Origin: Hanleya hanleyi
Lineage: Eukaryota > Mollusca > Polyplacophora > Lepidopleurida > Hanleyidae
DNA length: 64,000 nt
Direction: 5' to 3'
NCBI GenBank assembly: GCA_036873755.1
Contig: JAVTVY010045365.1
Coordinates: 1 to 64,000 of the forward strand
The position numbers and the translations under genes are program-made. Positions 25,333-36,991 of the stretch are shown in pieces. Numbering within the stretch: position 1 is the first letter of the stretch; each line of letters begins with the position of its first letter. The notes under the pieces are model-generated. The model ran no database searches and was not told the origin of the DNA. It was given only the letters and a program-made list of their open reading frames with translations.

Positions 25333-26762
25333 TATGTACGTTTTATTTTGGGTAATTCTTTTTGACCTTTCTTACTTTTTCTCATTTGTTCTCTCTTGTC
25401 TTTTTTATTTTCCTTCTTATAAACTTCTTTCTCTCTATCTTGTACCAACAAGTCCTTCGACCTTTGGTTCAAGGAAGTCTCGCCTTTTAACGGACGATCA
25501 TTACAGTCAATATACTCCTCATCCGAAAGCATGGGTGAATCGTTGGTAGGAGTGGGGGTAGCATCGACTATTTTAGGCTCTTTGCCCGATTCGATATCTA
25601 TGGTATTCTCTTTATTCTTCTTTTTCTGATTCGAGGTAGCTTTATTACTACAAGACTGTTGACTACTTTCTTTTTCTGTGAACTCCTTCATCACTTCCTC
25701 GTTTGGTGTGAAGTTTACATTTACACCAGAGTGAATAGGATTAATGGAGGAATCCACAGACTGCACAGGTGCATCCTGATCCGAAACACTACCAGTATCC
25801 GGTAAGTTGTCACCCTTCAATTCAACTTCCGGAGTTAATACTATGTCATCACTTTCAGTTGACTTCTGATCACCTGACTTGACTTCTACATCATCGCAAG
25901 CCTCACTTTCACTGACATCTTCATCTTCCGAATTACAACCTTCATCCATCGCGTCATCGAGACACTCGTAGCGGTTGGGGTTTTCTCATTGCTCTCGGCG
26001 GCAACTATCTCCTGATGACGTTTGATAGGTTTGCCATCAGGCCCTACAGTCTTCCACAGGCCTAGGTCTATAGTGCTAAGTCCTCTTCGGACTTCTACGG
26101 GCGGAGCAGAGCGAGGGCCAGAGGAACCACCCTTTCCGCCGTTAGTTATGGTATCTCCAGAAACCTGTTTGGCTTTTGGACAGGTTTTTTTAAAGTGTCC
26201 TTCCTGATGACAGATCAGGCATTTATTTTTCAAAGGACACCTCCAGTTCATGTGATCTTCTGAACCACAAGTATAACATGTTTTTACTTGACCGTTCTAC
26301 CATACAGGAAGTCTCATACCTCCAACAAAAATAGAAGAAGGAAGAGGTCGTTTGAATTTAGTAATCCAAATTCTTCGAACCCCTGTCTCAAACTCTCTAT
26401 CGAAAGAGTAGAACTCATTTTGTACAGAGAGAACATCACCATAAACCTCAAAAGCACTTCTGATCGCAGAATCTGAGAAATCGCATGGTCCTTTCATCTT
26501 TACTAACAATTCTCCTGAGTCTATTTCCTCAAATGGCCACGTTGATCTCTAACGCGAATACCTTCCAGCACTAGGCGAGTTTTGGTATTTTCATTTGCCA
26601 GTGTGATGTTCCACAAGGTATTTGATACATGTACTAGACCCTTAAGGATTTTCGGTCCTGTTCCAACAGTGTCTTTCAATGCGTGATATATATCTATCGC
26701 ATTAGCTTTCTCTAGACCTTTAAGTTGTAGGCACAGTGACCTATCATACTTTCTAAAGGCCG
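25332..26762 (-). pseudogene. ORF1, nucleic-acid-binding protein with RRM-like region and two zinc knuckles
   Basis: On the minus strand the coding sequence can be followed from about 26762 to the TAA at 25332. Near 26509-26300 it has an RRM-like region (AFEVYGDVLSVQNEF, then a strand with RRIWITKF). Two CX2CX4HX4C knuckles follow: CYTCGSEDHMNWRC and CLICHQEGHFKKTC (about 26280-26205). The C-terminal third is acidic and S/T-rich, ending in a lysine-rich tail. Lesions: a frameshift near 26540, an in-frame TAG near 26297 between the RRM-like region and the first knuckle, and a frameshift in about 25890-25950. In this group ORF1 coats the element RNA. The start codon is uncertain because a homopolymer run lies just upstream. 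Confidence 0.85.
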
Positions 26763-26772
26763 TAGTGGGGGG

Positions 26773-26797
26773 AAAAAAAAAAAAAAAAAAAAAAAAA
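26773..26797. repeat. A25 homopolymer preceded by G6, near the ORF1 start
   Basis: A run of 25 A follows six G on the plus strand, inside the retrotransposon just upstream of the ORF1 coding sequence. It would be a T-run in the element RNA and would disturb any start codon here. It may be real slippage expansion or an assembly weak point. Confidence 0.9.
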
Positions 26798-27561
26798 TTT
26801 CAAAGTCCCACTAGGGACTATCAATACAACTACAAACTACAAATAGTGACACGCACAACAGTGAGCCTCCCCACAGAGTAAACATTGAATACTTCCCGAT
26901 GGAGCCTCACTCCAAAGACGTACACTGTAACCTTTACAACAATACACTGAAACTTCAGGGCCAGGCAGAACAAAAGCCTAGTCCTAAACCCAGCGAGTTG
27001 CCTGGTTACAACGAGGACCAAAAGAACAGAGAACAAAGGCTAGCGCACAGCTGTACACTCAGGGCTAAGCCTACAACGCACAGCTATATAACTTCGGTAT
27101 GTTACATGTATTCAACCTACCTCGATTTACACAAATATTATGTGCAAATCGACCTACGTCAAACCGAACGAAAAACGAACCAACTTCAGACTAGATCAAA
27201 TCAAGGATATATATATATATACAACAGCAAAATACGAAATATTTACAGACAGCGAACAAACAGAGAAGAGGGAGACAGAGAAAAAAACACACCGACCCTC
27301 TCGGTCACAAAGACCGAGACGGTAGTAATGGCGGCTCTCTGCCTTCTCAAACCAGGCCAAACTGACTAAGTCAGAAAAACGCCCTGAACAGCAAAAAACT
27401 GACAAATAATTCCAAACTTTCACCACAGGTATTTGCCAAACGTATTCACAAAATATATTACACAAAAATCAGAGCTAAGATCAGCTGAAATCCGCAGAAT
27501 TAGACAAATTTCTCGGAGCGAAGTGAAAACACGTCCAACTCCCAATCTCTCTACATCCGGC
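26798..27561 (-). promoter_or_regulatory. 5' UTR / internal promoter region of the retrotransposon
   Basis: About 760 bp between the element's 5' end at 27561 and ORF1. The first bases on the minus strand are GGATGTAGAGAGATTGGGAG. Elements of this group have an internal promoter within the 5' UTR, so promoter function is expected by family; I see no defined motif. A TA-repeat is at about 27208-27222. No coding frame spans the region. Confidence 0.5.
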
Positions 27562-27589
27562 CAAATCATATCAATTTAGAGAGTGACAC

Positions 27590-27850
27590 GAATTGAAGAT
27601 AGTATGACATAATATGGAATACAATACAAGCGTCTAGTCCGTCATTCAATAATCAACGGTCGTCAAATAAAGAATTCCCGCGTCCATGATCCAAACACCT
27701 AATTCATATAATAACATTGCCACCAAATTAAAAGGATAAATCACAGTATACATAGAACTAGCCTAATTTCCAGTCAGACAGAAGCGGTCAACAGTTTTCA
27801 AGGATGTCAGCAAGACATCATGATGTTCCAAAAATAATATTCAGGGTAGC
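27590..27850 (-). repeat. 5'-truncated 3' tail of the dead RT element in the left arm
   Basis: It contains CAAGCGTCTAGTCCGTCATTC and GACATCATGATGTTCC, the reverse complement of the 3' tail at 6377-6800, and stops at about TTCAGGGTAGCC. Its mirror image in the right arm is 34320-34562, so the insertion predates the inverted duplication. Confidence 0.6.
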
Positions 27851-28766
27851 CAGTATTCCGCACATCTAAGCTTTTAAAATTCTTAGTTGTAACCGATCCA
27901 GTAGTTGGACTCTTACTGGCGGACTTTCAATTGTGTCATTGACATGTTAAGTATACAGTCATCGTATATTATGACTCGCCTAGTTTGCGATATTCTCCTG
28001 CATTTAAAATATCTTAACATCTGATAAAGTTTGTTCTTGAATAGAGTAATTTGTGCCCAATCGAATACGGCACATTATAGACATTTGTGCTTATAGGAAA
28101 GTGGAAAATGGATGTTCTGCTCTGAAAATAATACACAACGCGACGTGCGACGCGAACGTGCGCCGTGAGTTGTATTTGAAGTATTTGGAGGAAAATTCCA
28201 AACGCGACGTGCAACGGACGTTCGCGTCCCGCCCTCGTCGCCGTCTGTCAATAGATTAACCTAAGGAATAGCGAAGCAAAAAGACATTTCGTAGCGACCC
28301 CACGAATGCTTCAAACTGATACTTCACACGACCCAATCGGACCACGGATGCCCGTTCAAATGCCCTTTCTCCATTATTTTCTGTCCACGCATGCGCAAAT
28401 CGGCGGCATATCCAGGATACCCCACCAGTCCGTCGCTGCCCCACGAGTGCTTCAATATGATACTCAACACGACCGATTCGGACTAGGGATGGCCCACCTC
28501 CACCCATGCGCACACAGACCTTTTCAGTAAAATTCATACCATGGCCTCGAGACCCCTCACAACGTATTCCTGATCGTAAAGCAGAAAAATAAGATGTTAC
28601 ACTCCATACTGTCATGAAAAATACCCATGAATGGGTTCCTATTGGGTCTATCAGGTCCCAGGTATATATATCCGCCATCTAACACCTGATGCAAACCGGG
28701 GTATTTCAACCGTTCATATTAAGTACGGAGGAGTCTAGGTTCTCGTTAAGTGACGTTGAGACTAAT

Positions 28767-28914
28767 CCGGGATAATTCAAACCCCTCAGCGTTTATCTCC
28801 AGCCAATCTATATGTTCTCTAATCTGTTTATGTTACTGTACTTGCATTCCCTTTCTGTATATGACTGTTTAATTTGATCCTTTTGATTGGTGAATAAACA
28901 AACAAACAAAAAAA
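28767..28914 (+). repeat. SINE-like tail present only in the left arm
   Basis: About 150 bp from CTAATCCGGGATAATTC to GAATAAACAAACAAAC, absent at the mirror position in the right arm (about 33430). The GTTTAATTTGATCC...AAACAAACAAA ending looks like a retroposon tail. No pol III box is seen, so it is either a 5'-truncated SINE or a LINE tail. Confidence 0.5.
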
Positions 28915-29589
28915 CTTGGATGTGTCACAAGGCGCTGTACTGGCTGGGCTGATGATTGTCCATAGTATCGCTGCTTGTATGACAATGTGTAATGTATGTA
29001 TGGCTATAACCCTGACGGTGGAAGTTAAACTCTGTGGTCAATTGTTCTCCGGACATTTCCGGAGATCTTACAGTAAGATTACCGAACATTCACGACGATT
29101 CCCTGTCAATGAGACTGGGGATTAGTATTGACGGGGACTTATGCACATATTTAGGCATCCGTGACGTTATATAAACACGTGACCATAAGTAACGTCATCC
29201 CCGGAAGTCACCTTTGACACGGATGTGACGTCACCGGATGTGAAGTCATCCGTGATTGCATCCACCTCTTCATTTACAGCTTCATTTCCTCCCGCCCCTC
29301 AGAAATACGACATAATAAGGGTTGTATATACTACCATGTACATGTATAATACAAGATGCTTAATTTGGCATAATAAAATTTAAGGTATATATTGTTACTT
29401 CATTGGCGTGATTTTTCTGTTTTTGTGTATCATATTTGTCGTAGCGATAACTGTCATCCGGAGAACACTGGTCAGTCAAGCGGATCAGGCGAATGGAATA
29501 CCTTGATGTATACTTGTAAACCTCAACTTAAACGAGAATATAAAATATTCTTAATATTTAGATCGAATCGCGCGCTTATCGTGGGGTTC

Positions 29590-30260
29590 AAACAGTACTA
29601 GAACAACCTAAGGATTATTGTAGTATGTATTGGACGATGTAAAAAGTACAGGGCGGTGTACCATAATGTAACGGATTTACAGGTAAAACATGAATAATTT
29701 ACAAAATCTTGCATCGGACGTCAACAGGCGACATCGGAGAGAATACCGAGCGGTGTACAAAGTACCAGAGCGTACAAGAAAGCAAATTGGTACGGAGAAA
29801 ACTTGAACATTTAATCAGAAAACGATACAAAAACAAAACAGACGAAATGTTGTATCGAACATGTAAAATAAATGCCCTACTGCGAAAGCGTACCAGACGG
29901 TAACAGAAAACGGCGTGTAATAAATCTATCACGGTAAGAACGAAAAGATCACAGCCAGCTCTATAATGTTCTATTCAACAGTATACCGGGGGAGACGGAC
30001 CAGGAAAGATAGGCGAGATGATTCCAAATCAGACAGACGAGAGTGCGATTAAAACCATACACCGGGTACGTTAGAAAACGGCAAATTATAGTCGTTATTT
30101 ATATTTGACATACACAATATTGTATGGGACATTACAGGAGAGTGCACCAGACGATATAAAAAGTACCGGGCAGTGCAGCGAAAAAGAAAAAAACTGGTAG
30201 AAAACCTGCTGATTTAACTTCGAATTTACAGTACCGGGTGGTGAATGAAGTACCGGACGA
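29590..30260. repeat. Degenerate array of GTACC-GGCGGTGTA words
   Basis: Words such as AAAGTACAGGGCGGTGTACC (29640), CGAGCGGTGTACAAAGTACC (29748), GCGTACCAGACGGTAAC (29888), CACCAGACGATATAAAAAGT (30147) and GTACCGGGTGGTGAATG (30231) recur every 30-100 bp. The array is mirrored in the right arm (about 31560-32190). It looks like a strongly decayed tandem repeat; no coding role is seen. Confidence 0.5.
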
Positions 30261-30521
30261 TATAAGCAAACAGAACGATTTAAATATCTCAGCCTGATCT
30301 ATCATATTAATAATCGCGCGAGTGTTTTTTTTGAGCTGCATATTTGTAGCCACAAGAATTCGCTTGTCGCAATTCAATGTTAATTTATTTCTGTCCTTTA
30401 CTGCCTTTGTGATCTGGTAATGGTTACTAAGTGAAATAATTTCTTGCGGATAGCAACTTCCTAAATAATTCTGCAAATAAAACGAATCATAAAGCAGAAC
30501 GCACCAGTCTTTCTTCTCGTT

Positions 30522-31289
30522 GTGCAAGCATATCAGTTTAGCGGATTAGCTGTACCCCACGGTTCATTTAAGTATACTAAATGCAAATATTCGGGCTGGT
30601 ATTTTGCTGAAAGTTCAACGTATAGGTCTAGTTTTCAGACGTTCATGTAGATAGAAAGATATAAGCACCCGTAATTATTATGGAATTATTTTCGAGGTAT
30701 ATTGCGTTATTTGGCGATGATCACCTATATTCCGCTTGTTATCATATATTGGCTTTGGGGAGGGGGGACTGATATTTGAAACGTTTATCAGACTAAGATA
30801 CATGAACATAAAACACGCATCTTCAAGAGCGGATCTAGCGAAAATTCATAGAGGGTTCGACTATGACGGCCCAACCGGCGAGGGTCCAGGGGCCACATAG
30901 GCCAAGGGAAGCTCCGTATCCTAGATCGCCGCAGTCAAAAAGTCACACATCATGCCTGATTCTATTTGACTTTCTAGTTGTATTTCGTATTGGAACATTA
31001 TAAAACAGTACGATACGAATACGATTTATTAACACAAAGTTAAAATAAGCGAATTCTCAAAGAGCAACAGACAAAGGACCAGGGCCCGTATAGGCCCCAG
31101 AAACTCCCGGTCCTAGTTTGCCGGAGAGGCGTTTTGCCCATTTCTCGGAAATAATAATGTAATGTATTTTATATGATGGCCGAGAAGGAACATCGCTGTA
31201 TTGTGTTAATGAGTACGGACCGACACACGAAGACAGGATGCGAAGTACGATGGTAGGATGCGAAGCGCGAAGTCAGGATGCGAAGTGAC
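30522..31289. other. Spacer at the centre of the giant inverted repeat
   Basis: 768 bp without an arm-to-arm match. Near its right end AGGATGCGAAG recurs three times within 31230-31285. No gene is visible. As the single-copy loop it should hold the original junction between the arms. Confidence 0.8.
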
Positions 31290-32709
31290 GAAGAGAAGAA
31301 AGACTGGTGCGTTCTGCTATATGATTCGTTTTATTTGCAGAATTATTAAGGGAAGTTGCTATCCGCAAGAAATTATTTCAATTAGTAACCATTACCAGAT
31401 CACAAAGGCAGAAATAAATTAACATTGAATGCGACAAGCGAATTCTCGTGGCTACAAATGTGCGTCAGTTTTGATCGCAGCTCAAGAAAAACACTCGCGC
31501 GAATATTATTATGATAGATCAGGCTGAGATATTTAAATCGTTCTGTTTGCTTATATCGTCCGGTCTTTCATTCACCATCCGGTACTGTAAATTTGAAGCT
31601 AAATCAACAGGTTTTCTACCAGTTTGTTTTCTTTTTCGCTGCACTGCCCGGTACTTTTTATATCGTCTGGTGCACTCTCCTGTGATGTCCAATACAATAT
31701 TGTGTATGTCCCATATAAATAACGTACCCGGTGTACGATTCTAATCGCACTCTCGTCTGTCTGATTTGGAATCATCCCGCCTATCTTTCCTGGTCGGTCT
31801 CCCCCGGTATGCTGTTAGAAAATTATTATCTTTTCGTTCTTACCGTGGTAGAGTTATTATGCGCCGTTTTCTGTTACCGTCTAATACGCTTTCGCAGTAG
31901 ACCATTTATTTTACATGTTCGATACAACATTTCGTCTGTTTTGTTTTTTGTATCGTTTTCTGATTAAATGTTCAAGTTTTCTCCGTACCAATTTGTTTTA
32001 TTGTACGCTCTGGTACTTTGTACACCGTTCGGTATTCTCTCCGATGTCGCCTGTTGACGTCCGATGCAAGATTTTGTACATTATTCATGTTTTACCTGTA
32101 AATCCGTTACGTTATGGTACACCGACCCTGTACTTTTTACATCGTCCAGTACACCCTACAATAATTCTTAGGTTGTTCTAGTACTTTTTTGAACCGCCCG
32201 ATAACCGCGCGATTCCATCTAAATATTATTGTATAGTTCCCGTTTAAGTTGAGGTTTACAAAAATATATCAAGGTATTCCATTCGCCTGATCCGCTTGAC
32301 TGACCAGTGTTCTCCGGATGACATTTATCGTTACGCCAAATATGATACACAAGGACAGAAAAATCACGCCAGTGAAGTAACAATATATACCTTAAATGTT
32401 ATTATGCGAAATTAAGCATCTTGTATTATACATAGTAGTATATACAACCCTTATTCTGTCGTATTTCTGAGGGACTGGAGAAAATGAAGCTGTAAATGAA
32501 GAGGTGGATGCAATCACGGATGACCTCACATCCGGTCACGTCACATCCGTGTCAAAGGTGACTTCCGGGGATGACGTCACTTATGATCACGTGTTTATAT
32601 GACGTCACAGATGACTAAATATGTGGATAAGTCCCCGTCCATGTGACTTCACAATCAATACTAATCCCCAGTCTGACTGACGGGGAATCGTCGGGAATGT
32701 TCGGTAATC

Positions 32710-33253
32710 TTAACCCTATCTGGCCTGGGCTTTTTGGGACCTGTCCAGGCCTGGGGGGGGGGGGCCGAAATGGCCGCCCGTAATTATTTTTCTTATCCCT
32801 TGGGCTAGGGAGCTGAAACTTACCACACTATACCCTTGGGTCAAGTTCTACCAGAAAATGTAAAAAAAAATCCAAGATGGCCGCTTTGATTACGTCACAG
32901 TGACGTCATTTTCACAAACGGCGTTTTTTGGTCGATTTTTCGGTCGGATTTTTTATTTATGCAATTTCTTCGCAAAAACTGCATGATAAATTATTAAATA
33001 TTAATGTGATATGAAATAAAATAGTTTTTGCCCACTTTTCATCGCGGAAAAGCATAAGTTTTGAAGAAATGTGACAAAAACATCACTTTTCTGATACCAC
33101 ACGTGGCCGCCATCTTGAATTTACCCATGATCCTCTGCTCAGGGGGTTATGCAAATGGACTCAAAATGTCCCCAATATGATATCTCGTTCCGGAGATAGC
33201 GCAGAAAGTTTGGTAGGGGCGCCATAATGGCCCCCCAGGCCAGGTAGGGTTAA
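32710..33253. mobile_element. piggyBac-like MITE with TTAA target site
   Basis: Terminal inverted repeats match at 19 of 20 positions: TTAACCCTATCTGGCCTGGG at 32710 and its complement ending at 33253 (CCCAGGCCAGGTAGGGTTAA). TTAA at both ends and termini starting CCC are the hallmark of piggyBac superfamily insertions. The mirror position in the left arm (about 29065-29080) has no insert. No transposase frame is present, so it is non-autonomous. The interior contains AAGATGGCCGC and GAATTTACCCATGATCCTCT, words shared with the related fragments at 37800 and 51938-53425. Confidence 0.85.
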
Positions 33254-34319
33254 GGTAATACCCTGTCATCTCCGGGAATTTCCGGAGAACAATTTACCAC
33301 AGAGTTCAATATTCCACCATCAGTGTTATAGCCATACATACATTATGCATTGCCATACATGCAGCGATACTATGGACACTCATCAGCTCAGCTAGTACAG
33401 CGCCTTGTGACCCATCCAAGTCTTGACCAATCTCAACGTCGCTTAACGAGAACCTAGATTACTCCGTACTTAATATGAACGGTTGAAAATACCCCGGTTT
33501 GCATCAGGTGCTGGATGGCGGATATATATACTTGGGACCTGAGAGACCCAATAGGAACCCACTCATGGGTATTTTTCGTGACAGTATTGAGTATTTTTCT
33601 GTTTTACGCTCAGGAATACGATGTGAGGGGTATCGATGCCATGATATGAATTTTACTGAAAAGGTCTGTGTGCGCATGGGTGGAGGTCGACCATCCCTAG
33701 TCCGAATCGGTCGTGTTGAGTATCATATTGAAGCACTCGTGGGGCAGCGCCGGACTTGGCTGGGATATCATGGATATGCCGCCGATTTGCGCATGCGTGG
33801 ACAGAGAATAACGGCGAAAAGTCATTTGAACGGGCATCCGTGGTCCGATTGGGTCGTGTGAAGTGTCAGTTTGAAGCACTCGTGGGGCCGCTACGAAAAT
33901 GTCTTTGCGCTTCGCTATTCCCTAGGTTAATCTATTGATAGTCGGCGACGAGAATGTGACGCGAACGTCCGTTGCACGTTGCGTTTGGTATTTTCGTTCA
34001 AATACGACTCACGACGGACGTTCGCCTCGCACGTCGCCTTATGTATTATTTTCAGAGCAGAACATGCATTTTCCACTTTCCTATAAGCCCAAATGTCTAT
34101 AATGTGCCGTATTCGATTGGTCAAAAATGGCTCTATTCAAGAACAAACTTTGTCAGATGTTAAGATATTTTAAATATATAATATCGAAAACTAGGCGAGT
34201 CATAATATACGATGACTGTATACTTAACCTGTCAATGACGCAATTGAAATGAAAGAAGTCCGCCGGTAAGAGTCCAACCACTGGATCGGTTAAAACTAAG
34301 ACTTTTAAAAGCTTAGATG

Positions 34320-34562
34320 TGCGGAATACTGGCTACCCTGAATATTATTTTTGGAACATCATGAGGTCTTGCTGGCATCATTGAAAACTGTTGACCGCTT
34401 CTGTCTGACAGGAAATTAACCTAGTTCTATGTAAAGTTCTATTTGGCGATAATGTTATTATAAGAATTGGGTGTTTGGATCATGGACGCGGAAATTCTTT
34501 ATTGGAAGACGGATGAATATTGAATGACGGGCTAGACGCCTGTATTGTATTCCATATTATGT
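34320..34562 (+). repeat. 5'-truncated 3' tail of the dead RT element in the right arm
   Basis: Mirror of 27590-27850: GAACATCATGAGGTCTTGC, then GGAAATTAACCTAGTTC, ending GAATGACGGGCTAGACGCC. Also a diverged copy of 6377-6800. Confidence 0.6.
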
Positions 34563-36991
34563 CATACTATCTTCAATTCGTGTCTCTCTCTAAATTGGTA
34601 TGATTTGTCATATTTGTCATAATATCTATATCATATATTTGTGCTGATTTTTTTAAACCTTATAAAGTTATGCTGACTATTTTCCACGTTAACAGGAACC
34701 ATTATCTGCGTTTCATTGGATTATAACTGGATTACCATGCCACTGGTACATTCAACGCATACAATATAATCACATATTATATAACCAGGAAAGTCAAATA
34801 ACATCGAGCCAAGTTGAAAATCCTCATTGAGGGATATGAAAAGAACCCGAAGGGCAGGAACGGTGGGGGGAATAGTCCGTTGTGTGTATGGGTATAATAG
34901 AAGCATTCAGCTTTAAATTGTTCTAATTGTTTATACACGGAACTAAACGATAGATTTTTAATTTAACCGCTACGCCAATTGGGTGTCATAAGCAAATATG
35001 GTGCGGTAACTGAACGATTTTGAGACATTATTATAATAACATGACCAAACAATACAGATTATCACTAAATAAATCGTCAATAATAACATAACAAAAGAGA
35101 CTATAAAATATATCAATTCTTCCTTTTCTGTTATGTAAACAATTTGCCGTCAAGGAATCGTTTCGCTTGCATCACCGCTCTTGTCGCCCAGCAGATGTGT
35201 TTTATTTTGCATAATGGAGGTGTACTACATGTGCTGACCAACAGAGGATTGCCGGGTTTATGTAATACAGGACCCATTTTATTTACGTTATTAATCTCAT
35301 ATTCATGCTTTGAGGAAACAAAAACCGATACATCTTAACCCACAGTTTTGAAATTTTACTGTGTCGTCCTCACTCTTTCACCTACACCCCACCCCCGCCA
35401 TAATTCAAACACTCACAAACACAAATCCCAGTCGTTGAATTCAGCCAAATTTGTTTATCTTACAATTTCGATGTGACCGCCAGTTGTTGCGTAAAGATGT
35501 TGGCAAACAGGCGGAATTGTTTCTAAATCCACAGAGCTGATATTAACAATATCAAAACTGTCTTCGTGTCAAATCACGCTTAATTATTTCAGGCAAAAAA
35601 TTTAGCGAGGGAGTCACCTTATTGCTAGGTTTGCATATACTATAACCATTCCCACATGTCATCACAACATCTCATTGATATCTATACTTAAGTATGAATT
35701 GTTATCTTAAGTATATGTAATTCAATGTTGAGATGTCAGCTTGCTCGGTCAGTTTGCAGAGCAGATAAAATTGTGATTTTAGTTGAAGTTGGGTTATGGA
35801 AGCATGCGCTTTTTCCTGTCCTCAAGTGGGAATATTCAGAGTCCTCGCCTATACAAATGCCGGTGGTATATTACAAGCTAGGGTACGTCACTTAACCATT
35901 TCATTCTTGAGTAAGACAACCTCATATATTACATGTGATACTTTCGGTCCTCCAATCTCGCCATACTCATATTCTCTCAATGTATTCGTCCAAGAATAAC
36001 AATCACGTGTTGCGATTATTGCTGAAATATAAGTGAATAACTCATCATACTTACCGATCGGGAATTATATTGCGGAAAAGATGCGGCATGGAAGAAGGAT
36101 CCGCATATAATCTACAGATTACATTCTATTAGGAAGCCTTTTTCGATATAATGAATATATATTATTAGCTAGTAACATTTTGTAAAAATATTATTCATAT
36201 TTTTTTACCAAATCTCTGCATTAGTGCAGTAATCTAGCCACTTTAATAAAATATATGAAATATCCCAGAAGATTATTTTGTTGTTCCAATACAAAAGTTC
36301 GATTTGTGCGACTGTATTAACGGCATTTTCCTCATATAAAATACAGTTATCTTCTGTTAATAAGAGAAAGCAAACTCAACAAAATACAGCAGAAGACAAG
36401 TGAATATTTAAACAGGGGGTCAGTTTAGCTTGTATACTGTTATACATGCGCAGTGCATCGTGGAAGCGAAACCTGAGTCCTCCAGTTACCTGTATCAGTA
36501 AAATACAATAGAGAGGTTGAATGCGGCTTCTGTCGGCTAGGAAATCCGTTTTCAGCCATGTCAATCCAACCAGATGCCGAAAATTCCGCTATCGGTTGGA
36601 CACGTCGATAAGATGTAATTTGATCTTCCTGGCTAGAACTAAAGAAATCGCCGTGATGTCCATGTCAGGATTAGCAAAATTTCGCCAGACAGGATTATGA
36701 GCGACCAATAACTTCCAACGTCGAGGCGCGGATGACCGAGAAGCTTATCGGGATTTCGGCTCATTCGGACCGACATACATGTACGGCTATGGGTGACTTG
36801 TAATATCTCCAGTTTATCTGGGGTGTTAATATTTTAATGGTGTTTCAAATACCAACGTAAGTAACTGAGCTACCGATTTTAAATAGGTAGATAATCAGTC
36901 ACGGAAAAGCCGATATAATCCAACTGACGGGTGTAAGAGCCAACATTGGTAATGGAGAGCGATTCAGACCAAACTCTGACTCATAGTGAGA

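Larger units (their letters stand above)
21437..27574 (-). mobile_element. Complete I-clade-like non-LTR retrotransposon with 13-bp target-site duplication
   Basis: The element occupies 21450-27561, between direct repeats CAAATCATATCAA at 21437-21449 and 27562-27574. The right palindrome arm has a single uninterrupted equivalent site near 34600, which fixes both ends. On the minus strand the order is a 5' UTR of about 0.8 kb, ORF1 (RRM-like region and two zinc knuckles), ORF2 (endonuclease, RT, RNase H, C-terminal zinc motif) and a short 3' UTR ending in CTCTCTCTCTCG instead of poly(A). An RNase H domain plus a CCHC knuckle ORF1 places it in the I group (I or Nimb-like clades). One frameshift in ORF2 and at least three lesions in ORF1 make this copy inactive, but it is otherwise full length. 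Confidence 0.93.
19195..30521 (+). repeat. Left arm of a giant inverted repeat
   Basis: From TCTCACTATGAGTCAGAG at 19195, the sequence matches the reverse complement of 31290-36991 in order and along the whole length. Without the 6.1-kb retrotransposon it is about 5.2 kb. Matching points include 19420-19450 with 36725-36760, 20610-20650 with 35400-35455, 28256-28680 with 33510-33940, and 30503-30521 with 31290-31308. The arms differ by substitutions, short indels and arm-specific insertions (retrotransposon at 21450, SINE-like tail at 28767). Between insertions no intact gene is seen. A G14 run is at 20663-20676. Confidence 0.93.
31290..36991 (-). repeat. Right arm of the giant inverted repeat
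   Basis: Reverse complement of the left arm, about 5.16 kb without its own MITE. It ends in CTCTGACTCATAGTGAGA at 36991, mirroring 19195. It lacks the I-like retrotransposon and the SINE-like tail, but carries the MITE at 32710-33253 and about 90 extra bp near 35715-35805. Short open frames in it mirror those of the left arm but differ in their breaks, so I see no functional gene. Confidence 0.93.

Noticed and set aside
26773..26797. Poly(A) tail of an inserted retrotransposon
   Set aside because: The run lies inside the element with its own sequence on both sides, no target-site duplication is visible, and its orientation would not fit the element's strand.
28256..28678. 140-codon minus-strand frame and its mirror at 33499-33861
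   Set aside because: The apparent protein repeat (R-V-E-Y-H-I-E-A) comes from a short DNA duplication in the arm; the two arm copies are broken at different places.
19195..36991. Assembly artefact producing a false mirror image
   Set aside because: The arms differ by many substitutions and by independent insertions with proper target-site duplications, which a duplicated contig would not show. Long reads would still be the final test.
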